Assembly (NCBI GenBank): GCA_012517575.1
Contig: JAAYUQ010000003.1
Span: forward strand, 1 to 34,926
DNA from: Bacteroidales bacterium
GTDB lineage: Bacteria; Bacteroidota; Bacteroidia; Bacteroidales; Paludibacteraceae
Length of the DNA: 34,926 nucleotides
Reading direction: 5' to 3'
Shown: in pieces, positions 1 through 6,056 of the stretch
How positions within the stretch are numbered: position 1 is the first letter of the stretch
Layout of the letters: each line of letters opens with the position of its first letter
Notes under the pieces: generated by a model
The model's input: only the letters and a program-made list of their open reading frames with translations
The model's database searches: none
What the model was told of the DNA's origin: nothing
Made by a program: the position numbers and the translations under genes

Positions 1-1
1 C

Positions 2-640
2 ACTATTCTTGCTTGCAAATCACACGAGGAGCAATTCCATGAATATATCGAAGAATGTAAAAGAGAGGAGAATTTACCCAATCCAAGCAAGGCCTATTTA
101 GACCTTTTGAAAGTACAAATTCAATATCTCCAACGCCAGATATCTCAGAAGAACAACCCCTCAATTAATGTCAATGATATTGTAGACGCTCTGAAAGATC
201 ACAAGTTTTCCAATGAACGGGCTGCTGAATTATTAGAGATTATCAACTACGCACTATATTCAAAACAATACCCTGAGGATATTTGTGGAAACTTAGACAA
301 CAAAATTAAACTCTTTCGTCAGGCAGCTTCAACACAAAGCGAGAAAGATTCAAACCCGGACAATGAGGAGAGTTCAGAAAAAGCTACACAAAAGGTGAAA
401 TCCGTTGCAATAATGGAGCTTCTAAAACTATTAGATAAAGGAACCGCCCATAATGATCTTACAGACATTTGTAAATTCATTGCATTTCTTACTGGCAATT
501 CCCATAAAAGCATTTACAATGATGCTCAGAATGGAATCACTTTCAGCCCTAAACACCACGCTCAGGACATTGAAAGAGCAAACGAATTATTCAAGTCTCT
601 AAACATGTCAATATCAATAGACAAGCAAAAGCAATACTAA
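2..640 (+). CDS. Unrecognised protein of mobile element, 5'-truncated
   Basis: The reading frame is open from the left edge of the window to the TAA at 638-640, so the gene begins upstream. The TTG at 107 is an internal codon rather than a convincing start. The visible part is about 212 residues, hydrophilic and without membrane segments. It has a Lys/Glu/Ser-rich middle stretch and a C-terminal part that looks helical. I do not recognise a domain. It ends just before a palindrome and a strong terminator, and precedes the helix-turn-helix genes. That position and the general helical C-terminus are reminiscent of RteC-like regulators of Bacteroides conjugative transposons, but this is only an impression and no motif proves it. 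Confidence 0.6.
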   Translation, partial: TILACKSHEEQFHEYIEECKREENLPNPSKAYLDLLKVQIQYLQRQISQKNNPSINVNDIVDALKDHKFSNERAAELLEIINYALYSKQYPEDICGNLDNKIKLFRQAASTQSEKDSNPDNEESSEKATQKVKSVAIMELLKLLDKGTAHNDLTDICKFIAFLTGNSHKSIYNDAQNGITFSPKHHAQDIERANELFKSLNMSISIDKQKQY

Positions 641-645
641 ATCCC

Positions 646-667
646 CAACCGGTTGTACAACCAGTTG
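646..667. repeat. 22-bp near-perfect palindrome
   Basis: The core GGTTGTACAACC (651-662) is a perfect 12-bp palindrome. It is flanked by CAAC and GTTG with one mismatched pair (C650/A663). It sits six bases after the stop codon of the first gene and upstream of the two helix-turn-helix genes, so an operator or recombination site is possible. The function is inferred only from position and symmetry. Confidence 0.5.
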
Positions 668-693
668 TAGGGTATTGTTTTGTATTTTTTTGT

Positions 694-730
694 ACCACGA
701 TTTCAATTGAAGTCGTGGTTTTCTTTTTAT
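694..730 (+). terminator. Rho-independent terminator
   Basis: ACCACGA (694-700) pairs with TCGTGGT (713-719). The inner segment TTCAATTGAA is itself palindromic, giving a long, nearly uninterrupted hairpin. A T-rich tract follows (719-729). It ends transcription of the truncated first gene and separates it from the helix-turn-helix operon. Confidence 0.8.
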
Positions 731-770
731 TGGCACAGAAGGAAGCCCAATCGCCGAAAACTATATCAAT

Positions 771-1124
771 ATGTTTTCAGAACAAATTTCTTTCAACGAA
801 TTGCCTCAGGCAATAGTTTATCTTATCCAGAAAGTTGAAAATCTGGAAGCTCTCGTAGCTAAGGGACAATCGGAAACACATGAATCGGATCGCTGGTTTA
901 ATATGAAGGAGTTTCAGGATTACCACCCCGACCACCCGGCAGCACCTACAATTTACGCGTGGGTTGGACAAAGGCTCATTCCGAATCACAAACATGGGAA
1001 AAAACTCATGTTCCTTAAATCGGAAATTGATGAATGGCTTAAATCCGGCAAGCGAAAAACCGCAGCTGAACTAAGAGCAGAAGCAGCAGAATTTGTAGCT
1101 AAAAAAGGGAGGATTGTAAAATGA
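771..1124 (+). CDS. Helix-turn-helix (excisionase-like) DNA-binding protein
   Basis: This 117-residue protein has a short N-terminal helix (about residues 1-35). A winged-helix segment of the excisionase/HTH_17 type follows (about 40-90), with the typical WFNMKEFQDY and GKKLMFLKSEIDEWL elements. The tail is basic and Ala/Lys-rich. Proteins of this kind act as recombination directionality factors or regulators in Bacteroidetes integrative elements. The ATG at 771 gives the usual family length. The stop overlaps the next gene's start (ATGA at 1121-1124), so the two are probably translationally coupled. DNA target and exact role are not visible. Assignment as element-borne regulator is from family and context. 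Confidence 0.75.
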   Translation: MFSEQISFNELPQAIVYLIQKVENLEALVAKGQSETHESDRWFNMKEFQDYHPDHPAAPTIYAWVGQRLIPNHKHGKKLMFLKSEIDEWLKSGKRKTAAELRAEAAEFVAKKGRIVK

Positions 1125-1471
1125 CAGACAATAAACAGCCCCAACGATTAGCTGACATTCTGAAAGATTATTTTCAGAACAGCAACGAGCCCTTGGCCGT
1201 TGACTTCCGCAAACATTTTGCCGGAACAGACAACCCGCTTTTAGCTCCAAAGCCAGTCGAAGATACTTCTCTTGAAGATTGGCTCGACAATCAGGATGTA
1301 ATGCAAGCATTACACGTGTCTCCCCGAACACTTCAAACGCTACGTTCCAATGGCCTATTGCCATTTTCACGTATTGGCAACAAGCTTTACTATCGCCGTC
1401 AGGATATTATCAAAATCCTATCTGACAATTACACAATGCGTAAAATTCAGAATTATGGGAGAGATAAATAA
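1121..1471 (+). CDS. Helix-turn-helix domain protein (MerR/excisionase family)
   Basis: This 116-residue protein has an N-terminal region of about 55 residues of unknown function. A DNA-binding module follows at about 58-105 and includes DVMQALHVSPRTLQTLRSNG and an IGNKLYYRRQDIIKIL wing, typical of the HTH_17 family. Its start overlaps the stop of the preceding HTH gene by 4 bases, and its end overlaps the start of the next gene by 17 bases, forming a compact operon. Pairs of such small HTH proteins upstream of a primase-like gene are a standard arrangement in Bacteroidetes mobilizable elements. One may control excision and the other replication or transfer, but the sequence does not say which. 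Confidence 0.75.
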   Translation: MTDNKQPQRLADILKDYFQNSNEPLAVDFRKHFAGTDNPLLAPKPVEDTSLEDWLDNQDVMQALHVSPRTLQTLRSNGLLPFSRIGNKLYYRRQDIIKILSDNYTMRKIQNYGRDK

Positions 1472-2444
1472 ACTGGCAATATTGTCTAAAACGCATTATG
1501 GCATTGGAATTTATGCCCATATTTTGAGTTTGTATTATCCGAATCAAACAGTCCTCTCCCTTTCGGGGAGGACTTGTTTGCCAACTAAAAACCCATTCAA
1601 TGCCGATAAACCGACATTGAATATTTTCATTGAGAAAGAGAATATATTGGGCAATGCTTGGGATAAAGAGTTTGCACGACATGAGGATGCCCAAAACGCT
1701 ATCCCTGCCGGTGATTCGTTCGACTTTGCCGAACTTCATTACAAACAGTCAGGAGATGAGTTGCTGCAAACGCTAAATAAAGAAATGAACCTTCATATTG
1801 GTGAGAAATTCGATTTTTACAAAAACCGAATTTCGAATACTGAAATTCAAAATCAGAGTAATCACAACAATCAAACAAATCACAGTTCAGACATTGTGGT
1901 GAGGCATTTCTCTTTCTTCAAAGCTCCGGTTCGGAATACCATTCCTCACAAGTCAATTTCCTTGCTTGACGCCTACAATTACATTGTCGGCGATTATGCT
2001 AAACAGCGAACGGAAAAACTGAGGGGTATAAAAGACCAAAAGCAAGCCCGGCAGTACAAAGCCTCAACATTCGATTACTGTACTTTTTCAGGAATGTTTC
2101 AAACCAGGAACGATAAAGCACTCATAAGCCATTCCGGCTTATTGTGTATTGATTTTGACCATTTGCAAAGCGTTGATCTGCTTCGCAACCAACTTTTGCG
2201 TGACGAATACTTTGACACGCAAATGCTTTTCGTTAGTCCTTCCGGCGATGGATTGAAATGGATAATCCCGATTGATACCAAACAAACAACACACAGCAAC
2301 TATTTTGCTGCGGTTGCAAATTACATTCAACAAACCTACGGTGTTGAAGTCGATAAATCAGGGCGGGACATATCCCGCGCCTGCTTTCTGCCATACGACC
2401 CAATGGCTTACATTAATCCACTTTACAAACCTTCAACTGTATAA
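1455..2444 (+). CDS. BT4734/BF3469-type primase-like protein (VirE N-terminal family)
   Basis: I place the start at ATG 1455 (329 aa). The frame is open further upstream, but that part lies inside the HTH gene and encodes nothing family-like. The C-terminal two thirds (about residues 140-329) carry the family pattern: FDYCTFSGMFQTRNDKALI, then HSGLLCIDFDHL, then FVSPSGDGLKWII. The Asp-x-Asp of DFDH and the SPSGDG loop resemble primase/polymerase active-site elements. The first ~120 residues (HYGIGIYAHIL..., GRTCLPTKNPFN) are a separate region of unknown function. The gene is 5 bases from the DUF3987 gene, with which it presumably works in element replication. Function is inferred from family and neighbourhood. 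Confidence 0.7.
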   Translation: MGEINKLAILSKTHYGIGIYAHILSLYYPNQTVLSLSGRTCLPTKNPFNADKPTLNIFIEKENILGNAWDKEFARHEDAQNAIPAGDSFDFAELHYKQSGDELLQTLNKEMNLHIGEKFDFYKNRISNTEIQNQSNHNNQTNHSSDIVVRHFSFFKAPVRNTIPHKSISLLDAYNYIVGDYAKQRTEKLRGIKDQKQARQYKASTFDYCTFSGMFQTRNDKALISHSGLLCIDFDHLQSVDLLRNQLLRDEYFDTQMLFVSPSGDGLKWIIPIDTKQTTHSNYFAAVANYIQQTYGVEVDKSGRDISRACFLPYDPMAYINPLYKPSTV

Positions 2445-2449
2445 TCAAT

Positions 2450-4249
2450 ATGAGCAAGAAAACATTTAACCCGACAGACTGGCAACCCACAGAAACCAAT
2501 AAGATTGAATCGCAAAAATCTCATAATTCAGATGCACTTTCCCCCTCTCCACTTGGAGAGGGGTCAGGGGTGAGGTCTGATATTGAAGAAATTACAAGAA
2601 GAATTGAATCCGCCTCCATTGATATTGCCCCCAATTATGCCGATTGGCGCGACCTGGGCTTTGCCCTCGCTGACGCTTTGGGCGAAAGCGGCCGGAATTA
2701 TTACCACCGTCTAAGCCGATTTTATCCGTCTTATTCACAAAGCGAAACCGACAAACAATACTCCGCTTGCCTTGCTTCGCACGGACACGGGGTTACTATC
2801 AAAACACTTTACCACCTGACTAAATCAGTTGGCATAAGTATTTCTATTCCTCAACCCTCAAAACAAACACCATTAGAAACAAAGCAAGTAAATATACCCC
2901 AAAAAGAAGAAATGGAGGATTTGGAGGATATTCAGGAAACGAACCTTCCAACATTTCCCGATGATATTTATGCCGACCTTCCGGGCATTCTTCAAAAAGT
3001 TGTTGCAAAATCCAATTCGCCCGAAGATAGAGACCTTCTTCTACTTGGTTCGTTGGTGGTAATATCTGCATGTTTGCCTAAGATTTTCGGCATTTATGCA
3101 GAAAGAGAAGTTTATCCGAATTTATTTCTATTCGTTACGGCTCAGGCTTCCGCTGGTAAAGGTCGTTTAACGCTTTGTCGCAAACTGGTTGACCCCATAC
3201 ACAGGTCATTGCGTGAGGTTTCAAAACTCGAATTTGATGAATACCAAAGAGCTCTCACCGAGTACGCAGCAACCAAGAATAAAGCTGAAACAGAGAGACC
3301 CAAAGAACCACCTGTAAAAATGTTGGTCATTCCGGCCAACAACAGCGCAACAGGGTTATTTCAGATTTTGAATGACAACAACGGCTCAGGGCTAATGTTT
3401 GAAACCGAAGGAGATACGCTTGCACTCACATTTAAAAGTGAACACGGAAATTATTCCGATGGTTTCCGCAAAGCGTTCCACCACGAAACAATTTCATACA
3501 ACAGGCGTAAAGACAGAGAATTTGTCGAAATCGATAATCCCCGTTTATCTGCCCTCTTATCGGGTACACCAAAACAGGTTTCGGCACTTATACCAAGTGC
3601 CGAAAACGGCTTGTTCAGTCGTTTTATTTTCTATTTTATGAATATCCGTCCGGTGTGGAACGATGTTTTTGCCAATTCCTCAGACCAAACACTCGATAGT
3701 TATTTCAATCACCTTGGAATGCAATTCTTTGACCTTTACAGGCATTTAGAATATCAAGCCGAACCAATACGCTTTTGTTTGACTTCGGGGCAACAACAGG
3801 CATTTAATACCTATTTTGCCCAAACGCAAAACCAGTACCTTTGTTTGTATGGAGCTGACTACCTCGCCACCGTTCGGCGGCTCGGTCTCATTACTTTCCG
3901 AATCGCGATGATACTCACAGCTCTTCGGATTATGGATGATGGGGATATTCATTCTCCTTTGGTTTGCAGAGATAGTGATTTTAATACAGCATTATCAATG
4001 GTAAAAATACTTGTTCAACATGCTTCTATGGTATTCCAACAATTACCTTCCGAAGCTGTTACAACAGCCCCTAAAAATCAAAAGCAACAGTTTTTAGATG
4101 AACTCCCGTCGGAGTTCTGCCGAAAAGACTATTTGGCAGTTGCTCAAAAATTAGGCATACCCGACAAGACTGCCGAGAAACACATAAAACGCTTTGCAAT
4201 CAATGGATTAATTAATCACTTTGCTCACGACAGATACAAAAAACCTTGA
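2450..4249 (+). CDS. PriCT-2 / DUF3987 domain replication protein
   Basis: This 599-residue protein contains a primase C-terminal-2-like domain at about residues 45-130 (YADWRDLGFALADAL..., HGHGVTIKTLYHL) and a DUF3987 ATPase-like domain at about 170-510. The latter has a P-loop-like ASAGKG segment around Lys237. A short C-terminal region, about 545-599, looks like a winged helix. Proteins of this layout are the usual partner of BT4734-type proteins in Bacteroidetes elements and are thought to act in primase/helicase steps of element replication. Residues 30-43 (LSPSPLGEGSGVRS) are the translation of a dispersed palindromic repeat inserted in frame, so they are not part of the ancestral fold. 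A candidate terminator overlaps the stop codon. Confidence 0.8.
   Translation: MSKKTFNPTDWQPTETNKIESQKSHNSDALSPSPLGEGSGVRSDIEEITRRIESASIDIAPNYADWRDLGFALADALGESGRNYYHRLSRFYPSYSQSETDKQYSACLASHGHGVTIKTLYHLTKSVGISISIPQPSKQTPLETKQVNIPQKEEMEDLEDIQETNLPTFPDDIYADLPGILQKVVAKSNSPEDRDLLLLGSLVVISACLPKIFGIYAEREVYPNLFLFVTAQASAGKGRLTLCRKLVDPIHRSLREVSKLEFDEYQRALTEYAATKNKAETERPKEPPVKMLVIPANNSATGLFQILNDNNGSGLMFETEGDTLALTFKSEHGNYSDGFRKAFHHETISYNRRKDREFVEIDNPRLSALLSGTPKQVSALIPSAENGLFSRFIFYFMNIRPVWNDVFANSSDQTLDSYFNHLGMQFFDLYRHLEYQAEPIRFCLTSGQQQAFNTYFAQTQNQYLCLYGADYLATVRRLGLITFRIAMILTALRIMDDGDIHSPLVCRDSDFNTALSMVKILVQHASMVFQQLPSEAVTTAPKNQKQQFLDELPSEFCRKDYLAVAQKLGIPDKTAEKHIKRFAINGLINHFAHDRYKKP
2542..2575. repeat. 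Dispersed palindromic repeat inside a coding region
   Basis: CCCCTCTCC (2542-2550) and GGAGAGGGG (2555-2563) form a perfect 9-bp hairpin around ACTT, followed by TCAGGGGTGAGG. Repeats of this form are scattered through many Bacteroidetes genomes. Here it keeps the DUF3987 frame open and is translated as LSPSPLGEGSGVR. Confidence 0.7.
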
Positions 4250-4288
4250 TAACACCAATGAACATACATGTTTGCTGTTATTTTATTT
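4249..4288 (+). terminator. Possible terminator after the replication genes
   Basis: ATAACA (4249-4254) pairs with TGTTAT (4276-4281). An inner AACAT/ATGTT stem is separated from it by unpaired bases, and TTTTATTT follows. The stem is interrupted, so strength is uncertain. It starts on the last base of the DUF3987 stop codon. Confidence 0.35.
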
Positions 4289-4445
4289 AATAATTCTCTG
4301 GTTGATTATATTTATTTGTCTTTATGTAACTCTCGGGTTATTATACCTTCAAATATCTAAAAATAACAATTTGTACTTTCTGTGAATGTCATTGTTTACT
4401 CCAATTCTCAATAGACGACAAAATGCAGTATTAAAAAAATAATCG

Positions 4446-4457
4446 TAATTTTGCAAC
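4446..4457 (+). promoter_or_regulatory. Promoter -7 box and half-operator of the Fur-family gene
   Basis: TAATTTTG (4446-4453) fits the Bacteroidetes -7 consensus TAnnTTTG and lies about 40 bases before the regulator start. It runs into TGCAAC (4452-4457), one half of the palindrome found in front of the two metal transporter units. The right half is not recognisable. No clear -33 box is seen. Weak autoregulation is possible. Confidence 0.4.
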
Positions 4458-4490
4458 CAATAGTTTCGGACTGTTTTAATCGAATATAGT

Positions 4491-4901
4491 ATGAAAAACA
4501 ACGATGACAAACTTATAAATAGGAACATGAAACCTACCGCCATGCGCGAATTGGTTTTAGATGCATTACTCGAACAGAAAGTTGCAGTTAGCTTATCCGA
4601 TTTGGAAAAGAAATTTGACAAAGCTGACAAAGTTACTTTATATCGAACGCTGAAAACATTCGAAGAAAATAAACTTATTCATAGTATTGACGACGGCACA
4701 GGTTCAGTAAAATATGCTTTATGTGCCGAAAATTGCCAATGCAACCCGCACGATCTGCATGTGCATTTCTTTTGCATCAAATGTAAACACACCTATTGTT
4801 TAAACGACACTCCGATTCCTTCCGTCACATTACCACTTGATTTTGAAATCAAAACCATTAACATGGTTGTAAAAGGCACGTGTGCAAACTGCAAGGAATA
4901 A
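4491..4901 (+). CDS. Fur-family metal-responsive repressor (Zur-like)
   Basis: This 136-residue protein has the Fur fold. A winged-helix DNA-binding domain spans about residues 13-78, with the VTLYRTLKTFEENKLI recognition segment. A metal-binding/dimerisation domain follows, containing His87, His90 and His92 and two Cys pairs, Cys95/Cys98 and Cys131/Cys134. The paired CxxC motifs are the structural zinc site of Fur, Zur and PerR. The metal sensed cannot be read from the sequence. The neighbours (a DFG-type RND pump and a ZntA-type ATPase) point to zinc or a similar divalent ion. A palindrome suited to such a dimer starts 2 bases after the stop codon, in front of the efflux operon, and is repeated before the ATPase gene. 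An internal ATG at 4527 is an alternative start. Confidence 0.85.
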   Translation: MKNNDDKLINRNMKPTAMRELVLDALLEQKVAVSLSDLEKKFDKADKVTLYRTLKTFEENKLIHSIDDGTGSVKYALCAENCQCNPHDLHVHFFCIKCKHTYCLNDTPIPSVTLPLDFEIKTINMVVKGTCANCKE

Positions 4902-4904
4902 CTT

Positions 4905-4919
4905 TGCAACTTGGTTGCA
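4905..4919. promoter_or_regulatory. 15-bp operator-like palindrome before the efflux operon
   Basis: TGCAAC TTG GTTGCA is a perfect 6-3-6 inverted repeat. The same palindrome (middle base different) occurs at 12118-12132. It overlaps the likely -33 region of the promoter whose -7 box is at 4933-4940, so a bound repressor would block transcription. Binding by the Fur-family protein encoded just upstream is inferred. Confidence 0.65.
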
Positions 4920-4940
4920 TAAACTTTTATATTATCTTTG
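4911..4940 (+). promoter_or_regulatory. Promoter of the efflux operon
   Basis: TATCTTTG (4933-4940) matches TAnnTTTG. TTGG at 4911-4914 is a plausible -33 box with an 18-base spacer. The first gene begins at 4972, about 30 bases downstream. Confidence 0.55.
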
Positions 4941-4971
4941 CGGTTGTTTTAATAGTCGCATTCAGAATTTT

Positions 4972-5367
4972 ATGAGTAGAGTGGTGAAAAATACTAAGTT
5001 TGTGTTAATATTACTGGCTGGTCTGGTAATACTTCTTCATGCTACCATCCCTCATCACCATCACCTCGATACGAGCTGCGACCATAATTCTACAAATTCC
5101 ACCACCAATCAAAGCCGTGGGGAATCTTCGACGGAAGCCGATAAGCATTGTCACGCTCTCAATACTATTGTTATACAAAAAGTCAACTCAATTACTTTTG
5201 ATAACAAAACTACGTTTAATTCCCTTTTACTTTTTATTACGTCCAATGAGGAAGTAAAATTCCACAACAAAGTTTTATTAACTTTCCACACAATTAAAGA
5301 TGTTGTTGTATTAAAACAGTATCTTTCATCCGAACCATCCTTTAGAGGCCCTCCTGCCTTAGCTTAA
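4972..5367 (+). CDS. Small exported His-rich protein, first gene of efflux operon
   Basis: From ATG 4972 this is a 131-residue protein. Upstream in-frame codons would read through the promoter, so the later start is preferred. Residues about 8-24 form a hydrophobic signal or membrane segment, followed directly by IPHHHH. Further His and Cys residues lie at about 33-67 in a Ser/Thr/Asn-rich region. The C-terminus ends in SFRGPPALA. Proteins of this kind, with a His cluster after a membrane segment and a terminal RGPP motif, stand first in metal RND operons of Bacteroidetes. A periplasmic metal-binding or sensing role is likely but unproven. I do not assign a named family. Confidence 0.7.
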   Translation: MSRVVKNTKFVLILLAGLVILLHATIPHHHHLDTSCDHNSTNSTTNQSRGESSTEADKHCHALNTIVIQKVNSITFDNKTTFNSLLLFITSNEEVKFHNKVLLTFHTIKDVVVLKQYLSSEPSFRGPPALA

Positions 5368-5395
5368 TTTCTTCTTACTTAGTATTTTTATTTCT

Positions 5396-5411
5396 CTGAC
5401 AGAAATGTCAG
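5396..5411 (+). other. GAAA-capped hairpin between operon genes
   Basis: CTGACA (5396-5401) and TGTCAG (5406-5411) pair around a GAAA tetraloop in the 74-base gap before the next gene. No T-tract follows, so it may be an mRNA stability or processing element rather than a terminator. Confidence 0.4.
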
Positions 5412-5441
5412 ATTACTGTTCACGTTTAAAATTTAACTCAA

Positions 5442-5912
5442 ATGAGTAAAAGAAAACTGACAAAGAAGGAATTGCTGGAAAAGAAGGTTATTGAAGATAG
5501 AAAATTTAATCGAACGTTACTAATCAGCTTTGGCTCATTTTTCATTTTAGCAATTTTTTTCAATATATTCATCGTTTTTAGATATGATACAAAATTTGTC
5601 TACCGTAAATATGCATTGTATGGCAAGGAAGTTCCCACGGAACTTGTTTGTATGAATGGTGACAAACTACTTAATCATAAAAGTTTAAAACTTAGTTATA
5701 AAGGAAAAGACTATTTCTTCTGTAACCGTGACTGCTATGAACATCTTGTTAATCACTATAAGGAAGATGCATTTATCCCCGATCCTTTTTCCGGTGATAC
5801 TATTTGCAAAGCTAATGCTTTGTTGGGTTTAAAAAATAAGGGCGAACCTGAGATTGTTTATTTCCAAAACCGAAAAACATTTAATCAGTATTATAAATCA
5901 AAAAATAAATAA
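5442..5912 (+). CDS. Membrane-anchored Cys-containing protein (TRASH-like)
   Basis: This 156-residue protein has a basic N-terminus (about 1-24), one membrane segment (about 27-47), then an extracytoplasmic domain. That domain contains VCMNGDKL and, about 30 residues later, FFCNRDCYEHL. The Cys-x(n)-Phe-Cys-x3-Cys arrangement resembles TRASH/YHS-type metal-binding domains. Another Cys lies in DTICKANALLG. It is probably a periplasmic metal-binding accessory to the RND pump encoded downstream. The start ATG 5442 is the first in frame after the intergenic hairpin. The TRASH comparison rests on cysteine spacing only. Confidence 0.65.
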   Translation: MSKRKLTKKELLEKKVIEDRKFNRTLLISFGSFFILAIFFNIFIVFRYDTKFVYRKYALYGKEVPTELVCMNGDKLLNHKSLKLSYKGKDYFFCNRDCYEHLVNHYKEDAFIPDPFSGDTICKANALLGLKNKGEPEIVYFQNRKTFNQYYKSKNK

Positions 5913-5915
5913 CCT

Positions 5916-6041
5916 GTGAAGAAAAATAAAATCCGGCTAAAACAAGTAATAAAATGGTTTTTCATTACTATTGCCTGTTTGATTATCATAATAGGAATCA
6001 TTGGCAGGGTTCATCATGTCTTCACAGTACATTTAAAATAA
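5916..6041 (+). CDS. Predicted 41-aa single-pass membrane peptide (GTG start)
   Basis: A short frame starts at GTG 5916, three bases after the preceding stop. It ends at TAA 6039-6041, 15 bases before the pump gene. It encodes a Lys/Arg-rich N-terminus, one very hydrophobic segment at about residues 14-30, and a short tail with two His (RVHHVF). An in-frame stop at 5910-5912 rules out a longer form. The positive-inside layout, tight packing and His pair suggest a genuine small membrane protein of the pump operon, but it has no ATG and I know no family for it. Confidence 0.5.
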   Translation: MKKNKIRLKQVIKWFFITIACLIIIIGIIGRVHHVFTVHLK

Positions 6042-6056
6042 ATAAATAGATAAATT

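Noticed and set aside
1350-1454. Upstream extension of the BT4734-type gene inside the HTH gene
   Set aside because: It overlaps a well-supported HTH gene in another frame and does not look like family sequence. ATG 1455 is a better start.
1549-1572. CCTC/GAGG palindrome resembling a dispersed repeat
   Set aside because: It encodes the VLSLSGR segment of the protein, which looks like ordinary coding sequence, and lacks the second G-run seen in the real repeat at 2542.
4349-4630. 93-codon minus-strand frame over the Fur-family promoter
   Set aside because: It covers the regulator promoter and start on the opposite strand, has low-complexity hydrophobic content and no family resemblance.
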